This document shows positions 34,528-45,962 of a stretch of 64,000 nucleotides of DNA, piece by piece. This stretch comes from Pseudofabraea citricarpa. Taxonomy: Eukaryota; Ascomycota; Leotiomycetes; Helotiales; Dermateaceae. The DNA is taken from the NCBI GenBank assembly GCA_029641185.1, contig JAPWGK010000001.1, positions 1,004,501-1,068,500 of the forward strand. The letters are read 5' to 3'. Below the pieces are notes generated by a model that saw only the letters and a program-made list of their open reading frames with translations, had not been told where the DNA came from and did not search any database. Both the position numbers and the translations under genes were made by a program. Position 1 is the stretch's first letter, and every line of letters starts with the position of its first letter.

Positions 34528-35265
34528 AAACCAGCGGGTCAGTGATTCGGTGTTTGTCGACTCCCGCCCTCAAGCTGCTCGGCGACCGGCATCACTTCAG
34601 GCTTGGACAACCGAATGCGGAGGGCCCATCACACCACTCAGACGGCCTCTTGCTGTCGTCATTATTGCAGGATGGGGTCGAGCGTCAACAAGAAAGAGTG
34701 TTTGTTGGAAGACGAAGTCTCTACCAAGTCTCTCCTCTAGGTAGCAGTAGTAGTAGTAGTGTGCTGTGCTGTGCTGGTCGTCTGAACGCTGTCTCGTGAT
34801 GCTCTTCCCCACCAAGGTCTAGCTCTGGTCTGGCGGCTGGTTCGCTTGCTTCACCTCAGCCAGCGCCTGAGCGGATCACCTCGCTCATTGATAACCTAAC
34901 ATACATGTTCCAGGTTTGGACCAGAACTTCCCTCAGTAACTCTCAAGTGACAAGATGGACTCGCAAGAAGAGGTACAGCTCTGGTAGAGCTGCTGGCATT
35001 TTATACCGTGTCTTGTCTTCATTCGCTGGCCATGACCAAACAACCACCATACACACTATACCATACCATCACCCATCCTACACTATCCCCACCCTGAATA
35101 ACCTCTCAACGTCAACGACTCACCAACCCATTTTCATCTTTGTAATTGTCACATCAAGTCGGGTCTATCCCGCAGCCCTCTCATCTACGCCAGCTTCCGA
35201 AGAACATCTCAACAAAGCTCTGCTGCTGCAGATTATCCTTCGCTGCCACCATTGGGAAGCTCGAC

Positions 35266-38200
35266 ATGACCAACTCATACCCCTCCGGCTCGGGCCTCCC
35301 AAATTCGAGCATGCCCACTGGACCACTAGGTTCTTCGGGTAGAAGATCATCTTATGCTTCTGTTCTTTCCGGCACAGCTTCTGCGCAGCATCCAACAAGA
35401 TCGGGCGCCTTTTCACATCTCTTGAACCAACATCCTGCCGATTACAATTACGATCCAACCTACCAACCTTTGACTGCATATTCACGCCACGACCCGCGAG
35501 GATATGATATTGATATGAATATGAACGGGAGTGGTCATGGCAGGTCAAGTTCCTGGGGGCGTGGCGGACAACTACCAAGTTTCTCGAGTGCCTTTGGATC
35601 ACTGGCGAATGGAAATGGCTGGAGTGGAGGAAGCCATGATCAGTTCTTGATACCATCGTATTTGAAGACCTCAAGTTATGTTCAAAGGCTGGAAGAAGCA
35701 CATCGAGCAAAGCTGGCTGCAAGCAAGGACGGACCTTCTGCGACATCATCTCAACCTGGTTCCCTCTCCACGAGCGCGAGTAGCGTCAACTTACAAGGCA
35801 AGCTGGCACCATCGCATCGCGGCATGACATATGATCTGATCGAAAAAGCACCACCGATTGAAGAGGATGAGTTGGCTCCTCTGCCGTCAAAATGGAACAC
35901 CCATGATAAATATGGAGGGTTAGAAGTTATGGGAGATGGGCAGGAAGTAAAGTTCACGGGTCCAAAATCCACTTCCGATCGGGACCATGAAGCATGTGCT
36001 ATAAGAGCAGACCATCCCATGCCTCCCCAATGTGGCATTTACTACTTTGAGGTGACAATCGTATCTAGAAAGAGAGAAGAGTAAGATATATGCTCTAAAA
36101 TTTCTATTCCATCCTAACATCTTTATCAGAAGTTCGATTGGTATCGGATTCTCCGGCAAAAATGTGCCATTGTCAAGATTGCCTGGATGGGAACCTGACT
36201 CTTGGGCATACCATGGGGACGATGGCTGCTCTTTCTGCTGCCAAAGCTCGGGAAAGAGCTATGGGCCCCCATTTACAGCTGGTGATATTATAGGTTGTGG
36301 AGTAAATTTCAGAACAGGTTCAGCTTTTTTCACCAAGAATGGCGATCATTTAGGTATGTTTGGATCGGACAGAAATACTGCATAATCTCGTCAGGACTGC
36401 CTTGGGATCTCTTTGAAAGTCACTGGTTTATGGCTGTCAAAAGCTAATAGAAGGGTAGGCACGGCATTTCGAGATATCAAAGGAAAGCTCTTTCCCTCCG
36501 TGGGAATGAAGAAGTCAGGGGAGCATATTCGGGTTAATTTTGGTCAAAGTCCATTCGTTTTTGACATAGATGGCATGATGTCGGTCAGTACTACTCAAGT
36601 TTTCTTTTTGTTTTCTTTTTAGTTCCAACACGCCATTCTCGAAAATTCGACCTGTTTCGTGCGGAATCGACTCTTTACAATCTGATACACGAACCACAAC
36701 GATTTCGGGTAGTGCAGTGCGGGACAAATCATTTGTTCTTGACCACGAACTCTATACATTCGTCCCTGAACGCGTCACCTATCAAATTATCCTCCTCACA
36801 AAGTGGCATAATTTGACTTCAACATCCATCGAAGCCATTCATTTGCTGTAACTTCTGCTGCCGTGGGTCAAACTCTGGCCCCAGTCGGCAGTTTGTCTAT
36901 TTCCAACAAAATGTACACTGCCCTCCAAGCCAGTATTAGCCAAGAGATCAACGACAATAACTATGGCGATCCAAGTCATCATGCTGAGGGTATACCAATT
37001 GGGAATGGGATCAGCGGTCAAGCAAATGGTCAAGAAAGTCAACCCTCCAATGACTCCACCAACGATACGACCAGCCAGCCCAGTCTTTCTTCCAGTGAAC
37101 GAACCCAGTACGATTACGTGCACACCATTAGCAGAACCAATAGTGGACGTCGCGGTGCCGTGGATTTGGGCAACCAGCTTATAGACATCCACAATTCAAA
37201 TATCAATACGGCTGTGGACTTAAATGGATCCTTGGATGGCTCAACGGAATCTGGCTCTTTGGCTCTTGTGAACTCGAATGCAGCATTGACTGACTTTATG
37301 CAACAGCTAGAGAAAAAGGCGATCAGAGAGGTTATTGAAAAGACAAGTACATTGAAGCTTGCTCCTCCACTGAACGAGACTGATCTTATTCAACAATTGG
37401 TGTGTCAATAGTTGTGATGCAATCTTCAGAATCTAATTGCTTTGCAGGTCTTACAATTTTTGACTCATGATGGATACATTGAAACTGCTAGAGCTTTTGC
37501 GAAAGAGGTTCACTCCGAGAAGAAAGCATTGAACCTCGACCCAGATGCCCAGATAAATGGGTTCGATATCAAAGAAGACGAAGATGCAGGCCATCGGCAA
37601 CGTAAGCTTCTCTTAGCTGCTTATTATAAAGTTTTACTAAGCAATAGCCAGGAATTCGGACTGCTATCTTAGAAGGCGACGTGGATAAGGCTTTGAAGTA
37701 CACGAATGCATACTATCCTGATGTTCTGAAGGACAACCCGCATGTCTATTTCCGTCTACGGTGCCGAAAGTTTGTCGAGATGATACAACGTGGCACAGAG
37801 TTACAGAAAGCCAGTAACGGTAATGGATCCAAGAAAAGTAACGGCCATAGTGATAATTGGGTGGATGAAAATATTGACCAACAGATGGAACTGGATGACC
37901 AGAATTCAAACTGGGATAGGATGGATACCAGCGAAGTCTCGGATAAATACGAAATTCTTATGCAAGAAGCAATTCAGTATGGACAAACCCTTCAGGCTGA
38001 GTACAAGGACGATCCTAGCACAAATGTCAGTAAAGCACTACAAGATTGCTTCGCCCTGATTGCATACGCCGATCCAGCTGCCGAGGCTAAGGGTGTTTCT
38101 CATTTACTTCTTCCGAGTGAACGTATAGCCGTGGCCGAGGAATTGAGTTCAGCAATACTTCGTAAGTCTTCGGTGTTTATTAAAGATTGCACTATTTAAC

Positions 38201-38361
38201 AACAGGCAGTGTCGCTCGGAAAGTCATCATCGGCAGCTCTTGAACGGTTATGCCAGCAAACAACAGTCCTTTTAACAGATCTTTCGGAAACTGGCGGATC
38301 TGGCGCATTAGTTAATATCGATGAGTATACCCGGCCACCCTACCTAGCTCAGAGACGATGA
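35266..38361 (+). CDS. RanBPM/Gid1 (Vid30)-type SPRY-LisH-CTLH protein
   Basis: Well-supported exons: 35266-36080, 36130-36353, 36459-about 36585, about 36863-37399, 37448-37601, 37652-38161 and 38210-38361. Residues 1-200 are disordered and Ser/Gly-rich. The SPRY domain follows (K-W-N-T-H-D-K-Y-G-G-L-E-V, G-I-Y-Y-F-E-V, S-S-I-G-I-G-F, V-N-F-G-Q-S-P-F-V-F-D-I-D). LisH/CTLH come next (L-I-Q-Q-L-V-L-Q-F-L-T-H-D-G-Y-I-E-T-A-R-A-F, then I-R-T-A-I-L-E-G-D-V-D-K-A-L). A CRA domain runs to the end. This order is that of RanBP9/10 and yeast Gid1/Vid30, the scaffold of the GID/CTLH E3 ligase. The junction between SPRY and LisH (36586-36862) is unresolved: no clean splice joins the frames. The start at 35266 is the first in-frame Met. 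Confidence 0.82.
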
Positions 38362-39767
38362 TGGAATGTATTTCCCCTCGTCAACTCTCTTCTCCGGCGT
38401 TTTTCATGCATGTATGCATTGTGGATAGGTGTCTTGGGTGGTTGATATGCGGGCTTTTCCCCCTCCTGGTCTGGTTTGGCGGAGAAATTGATAATTGGCT
38501 GAATGAATGAATGGATTCAACTTTGCAGTTGCATATGGGCGTGGGGATAGGGACTGGGGAATGAGAGGCATCCATTTTGTTTTGAATGCGGCTTTCGATT
38601 TGATTTTGAGTTTCTGCGAAAGAACGTTCAGAACTGTTTCCTCCCTTTCTTGCCTTTGTCCTCCTTGACCTTTTCCCTACTTGAACCACTTTACTATTAC
38701 CTCGAATGTCTTACTTCTAGAAGGAGATCGCTTGCTGGATCAGTGAGCGAGCGAGCGAGCGGTCATTGTTCATAGCAAAGCAAATGGAATAAAATTACTC
38801 TCTGGGTTCAGGTCTCCTTTTGCATCATGACATATGTCTTGGTCATTCTATGATTGATACTCATTTTTTTCGAGAATTGGTAGCAGGAAGCGAACGGTCT
38901 AGGTAGTCAAGCAGCTGTTGACACATCAAGTAGTTTCAATCCTTTCCCCGCCTGCTGCTGCATCTCTTCCTGCATGTGCATAGGTGTGTCGTGCATGTGC
39001 TGACCCCGCGTCTGCGTCCACTGCCACTGCCGTTTTCTGGTGGTAGCGATGGTGGTGTGGAATGGTTCATGATCCATCATCGTATCGTACCATCTCATTC
39101 TCATCCTATCCCCCAACTAAGCTCTTTAGCTCTAATTCTAGTGCCAAACGCAAGCCTCATGTTGAAATGTTCCGTTCCCCGCTACTAGCCTTCTCCCCGC
39201 CTCGTCTCAAGTAGCCTTATAGACGGAAAGAAGAGGACATGTGAAAAGAATGTGTTTCATGCGGTCCTACTGTAACACTACTGAGAGAAGGAGGGAGAGG
39301 GAAAATGGTTGTAAATTTCTTGATATTGGTATCGACAACTTTCACTCTAGTTGGGGGAGTTGGATCTCTCTAGCCTTGTCTTGTCTTTGCCCTGGTCTTT
39401 GCCCATGCTGTATCGTATCATATGCCCCATTCCATGCCATTTCCAATGCAAACCTGTAGAAAAAAAGGCGTAATAAAGGCGACTCCTGTTGTAAATTTGT
39501 TTTCTTTCTCTGCTTAGCCCACAAGAGAAAGAAGGGAGGAGAAACGTATACGGCCAAACAGAAAAGATGCCTGTCGAGATCGACGATTACAAAAAAAACT
39601 CCTGTCCGAATATCTGTAGCCATATTCGCCCTAAGCCACCATCCAACGCCCGTATATCCATAAATAATATCGATCCGATTAACCTGCCCGTCGAAGACAC
39701 ATAACAAACTCCAAGATTTATCAGTTGAGAAACGAGATGTTTCCCAGTCTCATGCAGATCTCTATGA
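38362..39767. other. Convergent intergenic gap
   Basis: About 1.4 kb between the GID1-like stop and the small Gln-rich gene, T/C-rich and low in gene-like frames. It includes a short GAGC tandem (38745-38760, four copies). A 121-codon minus frame at 39342-39707 has no motif. Confidence 0.55.
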
Positions 39768-40061
39768 TCATGAGAGGCCGACGGCTTCCATGTCTCGCAT
39801 CAGACAGGCCATCTGAGCACGCTTCGCGGCTTCGGCTACGAGATTGAAGTCTCGCAGGAATGGCGACGTAGCACCCTGTCCTCCTTGCTGTTGTGCCTGG
39901 GTCGGAGCCTGAGCTGGCTGCTGTGGCTGTTGCTGCGATTGTTGGTTCTGCGAGCGGGTGTTGTATGAGTGGGTTGCTTTAGAGAGCGAAGGTGAGGAGA
40001 GTGGAGCGTCCATGTTGGAAGCTGATACAGAGGACGAGCTGGTGGAGGTCGAGGTTATCAT
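39768..40061 (-). CDS. Small Ser/Gln-rich protein with conserved-looking C-terminus
   Basis: A 97-residue single-exon frame starts at ATG 40061. An upstream extension to 40139 lacks an ATG. The N-terminal half is Ser/Thr-rich, then a Gln/Pro/Ala run. The C-terminus is well defined (F-L-R-D-F-N-L-V-A-E-A-A-K-R-A-Q-M-A-C) and ends M-R-D-M-E-A-V-G-L-S. That amphipathic stretch reads like a short helix used for protein contact, and I recall similar endings in other ascomycete hypothetical proteins. Function is unknown. The Gln run suggests a nuclear or RNA-associated role, as weak inference. The long GC-poor leader upstream is typical of a regulated fungal gene. Confidence 0.55.
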   Translation of the reverse strand: MITSTSTSSSSVSASNMDAPLSSPSLSKATHSYNTRSQNQQSQQQPQQPAQAPTQAQQQGGQGATSPFLRDFNLVAEAAKRAQMACLMRDMEAVGLS

Positions 40062-40254
40062 AGAGCGAGTGAGAAGCAGAGGTAGTTTTGACTGAGCAGA
40101 TGAGGTTGCTATGTCTGTAGCTAGGTACTTGTTTATCACGGGCAGTGAGGTTCCGTTCCGCCTTGGTTTCGAGTGGTTGTGTCGTCTTTGTGGTGCAGAT
40201 GTGGTGCAGATGTGTGTGTGGTATGATGATATGATCGGACGTTAGGTTGTATGA

Positions 40255-40303
40255 AGGCAGGCGAGGCAGGCAAGGCAGGACAGAGGCAGGACAGAGGCAG
40301 GCT
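40255..40303. repeat. Degenerate GGCAGG repeat
   Basis: Repeated GGCAGG words with two copies of ACAGAGGCAGG, about 200-240 bp upstream of the small Gln-rich gene. Confidence 0.7.
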
Positions 40304-40540
40304 GGCAATTGGATAGCCTCGGTGACTAGACGTAGAGCGTGCGGCGATGTGATTGAGTGAGTGCCGTTCGGAACGCTCGATCAGGCTAAAACGGCTGAAG
40401 ATGTAGGTAAGTTGAGTGGATGAACAGACGATTCCGTTAGGTCAATCAGATGCAGAGGTTTCTTTTCGTCTTTCGGATCGCTTGCTGGTTGGGTGAACAA
40501 TATGACAATCCCTCTGTCTGGTACCTACTCGAGTGAAAGG

Positions 40541-40564
40541 AAGCAAGCAAGCAAGCAAGCAAGC
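40541..40564. repeat. AAGC microsatellite
   Basis: Six perfect copies of AAGC, continuing into AGGC. Confidence 0.9.
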
Positions 40565-41458
40565 AGGCAGACAAAGAAAGATAAGGGAAATCAGAGGATG
40601 AGGCGATGCCGGTGATGTACCCGAGGTGTGCACTGTGAAGCTCTTACCTCCCTCTCCCCGATCGGCTCACGAGATGAGACTTGCCTGTTTTCATCTTACG
40701 CCTTATCCATTATTTCCACATCGTCTGCTCGCCCCTCCACTCTTTGTTCTCTGCGTCTTGGAGGAAGCGCCGAGCCTATGGGAGGTGCGAGGGGAGCAGA
40801 GCAGATGCCCCACGGAGGCTGCGAGGCGAGGCGAGGCAAGGGCAAGCGCTGTGCACTTTTTTGCGGAGAACCGACCAATTCCCCAGACACGGCCGAATCC
40901 AGTTCATTTCTCGCTGATCGGTTCAATGCTCTTGCGAGCCATCTCTGGCCAATGACGTCCATCAGAGTATTTGGGGGCGTCGTGATTGGGTCTGCTATTC
41001 GTGCTGTTCGGGACTCCAGCATACAATTGTTCCTTTTTCCAATATATCCGAGGGGAATGGCTCTCGCTCGAAAGACTCTGTCTGATCTGAAGCTACAGCA
41101 GTATCGTACAGTACATGGCCCTCGCTGCAATGCAGAATGAAAAATCTGGTCCCTGTCGCTGTCGTAGGCCACGGCCAAACTTTCGGCGCCATCGGAAATG
41201 CTCGGGTTACCCACGATAGCTGCGGCGGAATGTCGGTCATCGAATTTCGAAGCAATTTATGCGACAGTCACGTCGTCACAGCCTCGTGAACTCGTGCCCT
41301 CGTGTCCCCGTCAACACGTCTTAAACACTTTCACCTCATCATGATGGCGTCTGTCGCAGCTGATCCACCACCATGAGAAACCAGGGTCCGGGCGTCTCAA
41401 GCTTCGATGTCAAAGAGCATAGCGTCAGGTCAGAGTGTATCTTACGAGTAGTCGCCTC

Positions 41459-41494
41459 GTGGTTCTTGTGGTTCTTGTGGTTCTTGTGGTACTT
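41459..41494. repeat. GTGGTTCTT tandem repeat
   Basis: Four 9-bp units: three exact and a fourth reading GTGGTACTT. Confidence 0.85.
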
Positions 41495-41796
41495 GCATCA
41501 AGACTGATCAACTAGTCTGGCCATGTCAGCCATGGGTATAAACCGAGGAAAAGGGAAATATACCTCTGCTCAGACAAGTTGTCTGACAGCTCCGAAACCG
41601 GATGAGATCTCACCAGATTAAACTTGCAAGGCGTCTCAAGTATCGTGGTTGAGATCCCCCCGTTCATGACGAAGTGCGGTTTTGATGGTTGAGAAAAAAA
41701 GTTATGTCTCGAGTCGTTGACAGTTTTGCAAACCTCGGAAAAGCAAGACCCAAAATGGTAAGAGTCAATCCGTTACTTGCTGAATAGAAAACTGCC

Positions 41797-41820
41797 ACAT
41801 CAACATCAACATCAACATTA
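41797..41820. repeat. ACATCA hexamer repeat
   Basis: Four 6-bp units, the last with one change (ACATTA). Confidence 0.85.
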
Positions 41821-43126
41821 ATCAATACTTGTCTGAGTCGCTGCCAAGAAGCTCGAGGATACTTTCATCTTTCAGTCCTCCTTTCGCCACACTCTCCTTA
41901 AAGTTCCTGACTTGGTCAGTTGGTAAAGCGACATAGAACGATGGACTCCTCGAGAGTAAGCCCGACCAAAATTTCCCCAGGTATTCACAAGTGAGCCTTT
42001 GCAGAGATCACAGGGAAGTGGTATGAATTGTCAAGTCTTGGTGGATAAGGCCTGGCGTCGCTGTAGTCTCCGTCAAGACAAGTTGGTTGTGTCCAAGGGC
42101 TTTGGTGAAATGGAATACGCAAAGCAGGCTGTAAATGAAAGTGGCAGCTATATGCGAACCCATCTGCGAAAATATCTGCAAGCCCATCAACACCACAACG
42201 CTGCAACGAAGAAGCACTGCAGGCTACAAACCACGATTTACCTGTCATAGAAGGCGGCAGATGTCTGTCAACTCACCAGGACAAGGACATGGTACCCCTA
42301 GAATCGAAATTCAAATCCTACCTAGATCGGATGCATTTGATCTGGATTGGATCATCACATTTGATAATAACCGTTACCTAAACGTTCTTTTCGGTCTGTA
42401 TAAACTCGGTTGGCTGTCTTTGATCCTCTGGATTGGATTTGACGATTCTTCATTCATGATGTATATCTCTACCTCACGCTTTTTTATACGACCGCTAGCC
42501 TCTGGTGACCGGTACAGAGAGCATGGACCTGGGAAGTTAGTGTTGGTGACTAGACAAAACCTCTTCTGAATAGAGATTGTCCTCTATGCAGAGACTCTAT
42601 AGAGGCTCGTTTGATGTCGGACGTCCCTCGTAAGCTGTAGAATGTGTCTGTGGAGGCATATCTTCAAAACTCTATTTCGAGTAGACATGCAAAAAAAAGT
42701 CCTGGTAACAGTGTATTTGATTGTATTTCTTCAGACCATCGTTGGATGAGAGTCGTGTGAAAGTGTTGTAACGATAGGTTTCTGGATGCTTGGTCACTCT
42801 CTGTAATAGACAGAAAACATATCTGTAGCTTGTGGTAAGTAGTAATAGCTTCGTCGCAGAACCAAAAAGAAAAAGAGAGAAAGAGAATTAAATTGGCTCA
42901 ACACCAAGTTGCTTTTACCTTTTTAAGTAGTATAACAAATAACAACATTGGCATGGTCACGACGTACATGTGTTATTATCATTTTAAGAGGCGCTGCAAT
43001 ATCAAATTGCAGTGTTCATGCGACACTTCGTCATCTCGGGGAAAAAGATGTGCCTGAATCGGATAACTCACCCTTTTCTGCCACTGACGCGACAACGCGA
43101 CGTGCCAGATTGAAAATCACTTCCAG

Positions 43127-44130
43127 ATGTCTTCTGCCGCTGCTGAGTCCTCGTCCTCGTCCTTTTCGAGGCAATCCAAAAAGGTCAAGGATCTCTTCTC
43201 AATTCCACCACCGGTCAAGAGACTTTTCGATCAGTTTCCAGTCCTGGTCTACACGTCCAATCCTCTCCCCCAACGTACCCCGAAAACCGCGCGCATACCC
43301 AGTCTTTATGTTTTTAGTAGTCAGAAAGATGCTGCGGCAGGAAGGCCTTCTTTCAACCCAAGTTGCCTAAAATGGCAGGTAGGTGGTATTTCTTGAGCAA
43401 CTTAGTCCCATAACTAACAGATTGCAGACCTTTTTGAATATCGCAGGCGTCGACCACCGTCTTATCTCTTCGAATAACCATGCCTCTCCCACTGGAGTTT
43501 TACCTTTCCTTCTGCCAGCCGTGTATGGCTCTGGGGCCACTCAGGAGTCGCTTCTTCCAATAACCTCCAACAAATTGGTGAAGTACGCCGCGGAGCATGG
43601 ATCGCAGATACAAGAATCACCGAGCATACGATATGAGGCATATCAGTCACTACTTGATCACCGCATACGAAACGCCTGGGTACGTTAAACTGGAGATTTG
43701 AAGCGGCGCATTCTAACATTGATAGCTCTACACACTCTATCTCGAACCTAAAAACTTCAATTCGGTCGCCTACCAGCTCTACGTTTTCCCCACCTCCTCA
43801 AATCCTCTGGTGCGAGCCACCATCTCCCATCAATTACGAACGGCAGCCGAAGCAGAACTGTTAAAGCATACGTCAATTATCGATACGGATGATTTATACA
43901 GCGAAGCGGATAAAGCGTTCGAGGCATTGTCGACCTTATTGGGAGAGGATACTTGGTTCTTTGGTGGAGACAGACCGGCATTATTTGACGCCAGTGTTTT
44001 TGCTTATACACAATTATTACTAGACGAGAACTTGGGCTGGGAAGAGAAGAAACTGTGTAGGGCTTTGAGACAAAGGGACAACCTTGTACAGCATAGAGAG
44101 CGATTACTTGTAAAATACTTTGGTGGTTGA
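43127..44130 (+). CDS. Metaxin/Sam35-like mitochondrial outer-membrane protein
   Basis: Three exons (43127-43378, 43428-43679, 43726-44130) encode about 302 residues. The first 25 residues are Ser-rich. A thioredoxin-like GST_N_metaxin region follows (F-P-V-L-V-Y-T-S-N, then F-L-N-I-A-G-V-D-H-R and L-P-F-L-L-P). The C-terminal half is GST_C-like, with G-E-D-T-W-F-F-G-G-D-R-P-A-L-F-D-A-S-V-F, the metaxin/FAXC hallmark. Fungal members are Sam35/Sam37, peripheral subunits of the SAM complex that inserts beta-barrel proteins. The lack of a C-terminal transmembrane helix argues for Sam35 or metaxin-2 over Sam37. All junctions fall in phase 0 and the introns are 46-49 nt. Confidence 0.8.
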
Positions 44131-44922
44131 AGATGATGAGAACTCATCCAACACGTTCAACGCCCGCCTAGGCTTTTTCTGATTTGGTGGAGGTTTAGGA
44201 TACCAAGCCTAGGTGTACCAGGGGACTGAGTGCTTAAAAGGGAAGAACATCCTCTCTCGTCAAACCAATCGAGAAGACTTGCCACGGGTAAATGCTTTGG
44301 GACTTCGGCCTGCATCTTTCTCGGATTCCGGGCTCTTGGAATTTTACACACCCACTCTGAAGTCTTAGCACGGCCAGCCGTCAACTCTCAGGCCACCGAA
44401 AACTCATCTCAACATATATCTCGACTCCAAATCTGACAAATCTTTAAGCTTAACTCTCGTATGGGGAAAGGTCGTGAGTCTAGATGGGATAGTGGGCACC
44501 TCAAAGTCTTGGCTGACGAGGTGATAAGTGGAATTGCAGAAAAAATGTCACCTGATGTGATTTTGCCAATATTCACTGCCACCAACACATACCTTCGGCA
44601 ACTCGACTTCCCATCTTGTGTTTCTTTTGAATGTTTGCTTTGGGGTCGTATTACTACTTGGCATGCGCAAGATGGCATAGCTTGATTATGGTCAAGCATA
44701 CCAAGGAAACTCCCTCTGCCGATCATCCAATGTCTGCTAGACAGATGCTGTAGACCTTCTTGAGCCAAATCTCATTATGCTTTCTCTACTTTTTCCTCTA
44801 CAGTTCTTCATCGCCTCTGTCTCTTTGCGCTGCATTTCCGGGCGTCCTTGGCAAGTGAACTATTTTCTTGTTTGTGCGGTTGGTTCCTTCTGTTCAGTCA
44901 GTAGTACTTGGCTATTATGAAT

Positions 44923-44938
44923 GATGATGATCATCATC
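44923..44938. promoter_or_regulatory. 16-bp palindrome in the CHRD promoter
   Basis: GATGATGATCATCATC is perfectly self-complementary and reaches 22 bp with one mismatch. It lies about 50 bp upstream of the TATA box, where an activator site would be expected. Confidence 0.5.
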
Positions 44939-44988
44939 GTTCTTTCACTCCTACTACTACGTGCTTCCTTCGAGGTAGTCCTGCTGCC

Positions 44989-44996
44989 TATAAAAG
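44989..44996 (+). promoter_or_regulatory. TATA box of the CHRD gene
   Basis: TATAAAAG sits 112 bp before the start codon and is followed by a C/A-rich leader ending in AACAATCCGCAACC. This is a strong core promoter, fitting a highly or conditionally expressed secreted protein. Confidence 0.65.
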
Positions 44997-45107
44997 AGCT
45001 TTCCCGCGGTTTGGCTGTTCAACCATTTCCACATCACTCTTCAATCGCACATCAGGTTTCCAAATCACTTTAATACAAAAACAAAGCCGAGCAAACAATC
45101 CGCAACC

Positions 45108-45962
45108 ATGAAGTTCTCCCAAATCACCACTGCCGCTACTTTGCTAGCTACAGCTGTTCTTGCAGCACCAACCGATTACCCAGCTCCGGCGGGAGGAGTA
45201 AGTCTACCTTTCTTTTGCATGGTTTCGGCATCACAAAAATGCCTTCATCAACATGTTTTGATATCTGGTCCATGCTTCCTGCGTAGCAATTCGTTCTGAC
45301 ATGTCAACTCAGTGGGAAAGCATCGACTACCCGGACGGAACTGGAGAAAATCTGCCCTCATACCCACCGCCACCAGGAGGATGGGAGAACGTCAACTACC
45401 CACCAGGAACCGGTGCCGGCGCAGTACCTGGTAGCCCCAGCGCCTCGCCTTTCACCTTCAGCAGCACATGGAACGTCATAGCCGTTGGTTCCGAAGTCCG
45501 CAACGGTACTGTCTCAGTACCTGGACCCAAGGAGGCGATCGGATACTTCAACTTCGGTATCAACTCAGCCGAGGATACCATCTGCTACGTAAGTCTCTAA
45601 ATCTCTTTCTTGGGTCTCCCCCCGTAGAGAACAAAGACTTACAGCTATATCAGAACATCACTCTTCTCAACGTTGCAGGCACATACCAATCACCTGCCCG
45701 TACCGCAACCCATATACATGCTGCTGCTCGTGGTGCTTCTGGCCCTCCTCGCCTAGCCTTCCCTAATCCCGTTGGTGACGATAAGCGACGTGTCAGCGCT
45801 GGGTGCCTGAAGGGACCATTCACCACTGGAGTTCTTGCCAACGGTGTCGATACTGGAACCGGCTTTACTGTCTCTCAGATCGAGGCCAACCCAACCGGGT
45901 TCTTTGCTGATAGCCATACGAACCTTTTCCCTCTTGGAGTCGTTCGTGGACAGCTTCTTTAG
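45108..45962 (+). CDS. Secreted CHRD-domain protein
   Basis: Three exons (45108-45197, 45313-45588, 45654-45962) encode about 224 residues. The N-terminus is a clear signal peptide (M-K-F-S-Q-I then A-T-L-L-A-T-A-V-L-A-A-P, cleavage likely near residue 20). A Pro/Gly-rich linker has two related units (W-E-S-I-D-Y-P-D-G-T-G and W-E-N-V-N-Y-P-P-G-T-G). A CHRD domain follows, with the motif T-H-I-H-A-A-A-R-G-A-S-G-P-P and the ending F-F-A-D-S-H-T-N-L-F-P-L-G-V-V-R-G-Q-L. CHRD proteins are extracellular beta proteins; in ascomycetes they are often abundant secreted or cell-wall proteins of unknown function. The strong TATA box fits high expression. Two N-glycosylation sequons (N-G-T, N-I-T) are visible. 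Confidence 0.88.

Larger units (their letters stand above)
33639..35265. other. Intergenic region upstream of the GID1-like gene
   Basis: About 1.6 kb holding two 7-bp tandem repeats and a 14-bp palindrome (listed separately). The last 300 bp are C/A/T-rich and look like a long leader. No gene is supported. Confidence 0.55.
40062..43126. other. Three-kilobase gene-poor region
   Basis: This is upstream of two divergent genes (39768-40061 minus and 43127 plus). It contains several short tandem repeats (GGCAGG, AAGC, GTGGTTCTT, ACATCA). The longest frames (for example 40696-41214 minus, 172 codons) overlap one another on both strands and lack motifs. No RNA gene was found. Confidence 0.55.
44131..45107. 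other. Intergenic region upstream of the CHRD gene
   Basis: About 1 kb. It contains the palindrome and TATA box listed separately, which probably belong to the CHRD promoter. Short frames on both strands have no motif. Confidence 0.55.

Noticed and set aside
39342..39707. 121-codon minus-strand frame
   Set aside because: Lies in the 3' flank of the small Gln-rich gene and lacks motifs or conserved composition.
40696..41214. 172-codon minus-strand open frame
   Set aside because: Overlaps several frames on the other strand in a GC-richer patch; no motif.
41911..41990. tRNA-like stretch (GGTCAGTTGGTAAAGC resembles an A box)
   Set aside because: No B box (GGTTCGANTCC) at the right distance, and no acceptor stem can be paired.
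42330..42460. Possible TPP riboswitch fragment (GATCTGGATT occurs)
   Set aside because: The required CTGAGA and paired stems are missing, and no thiamine gene is adjacent.
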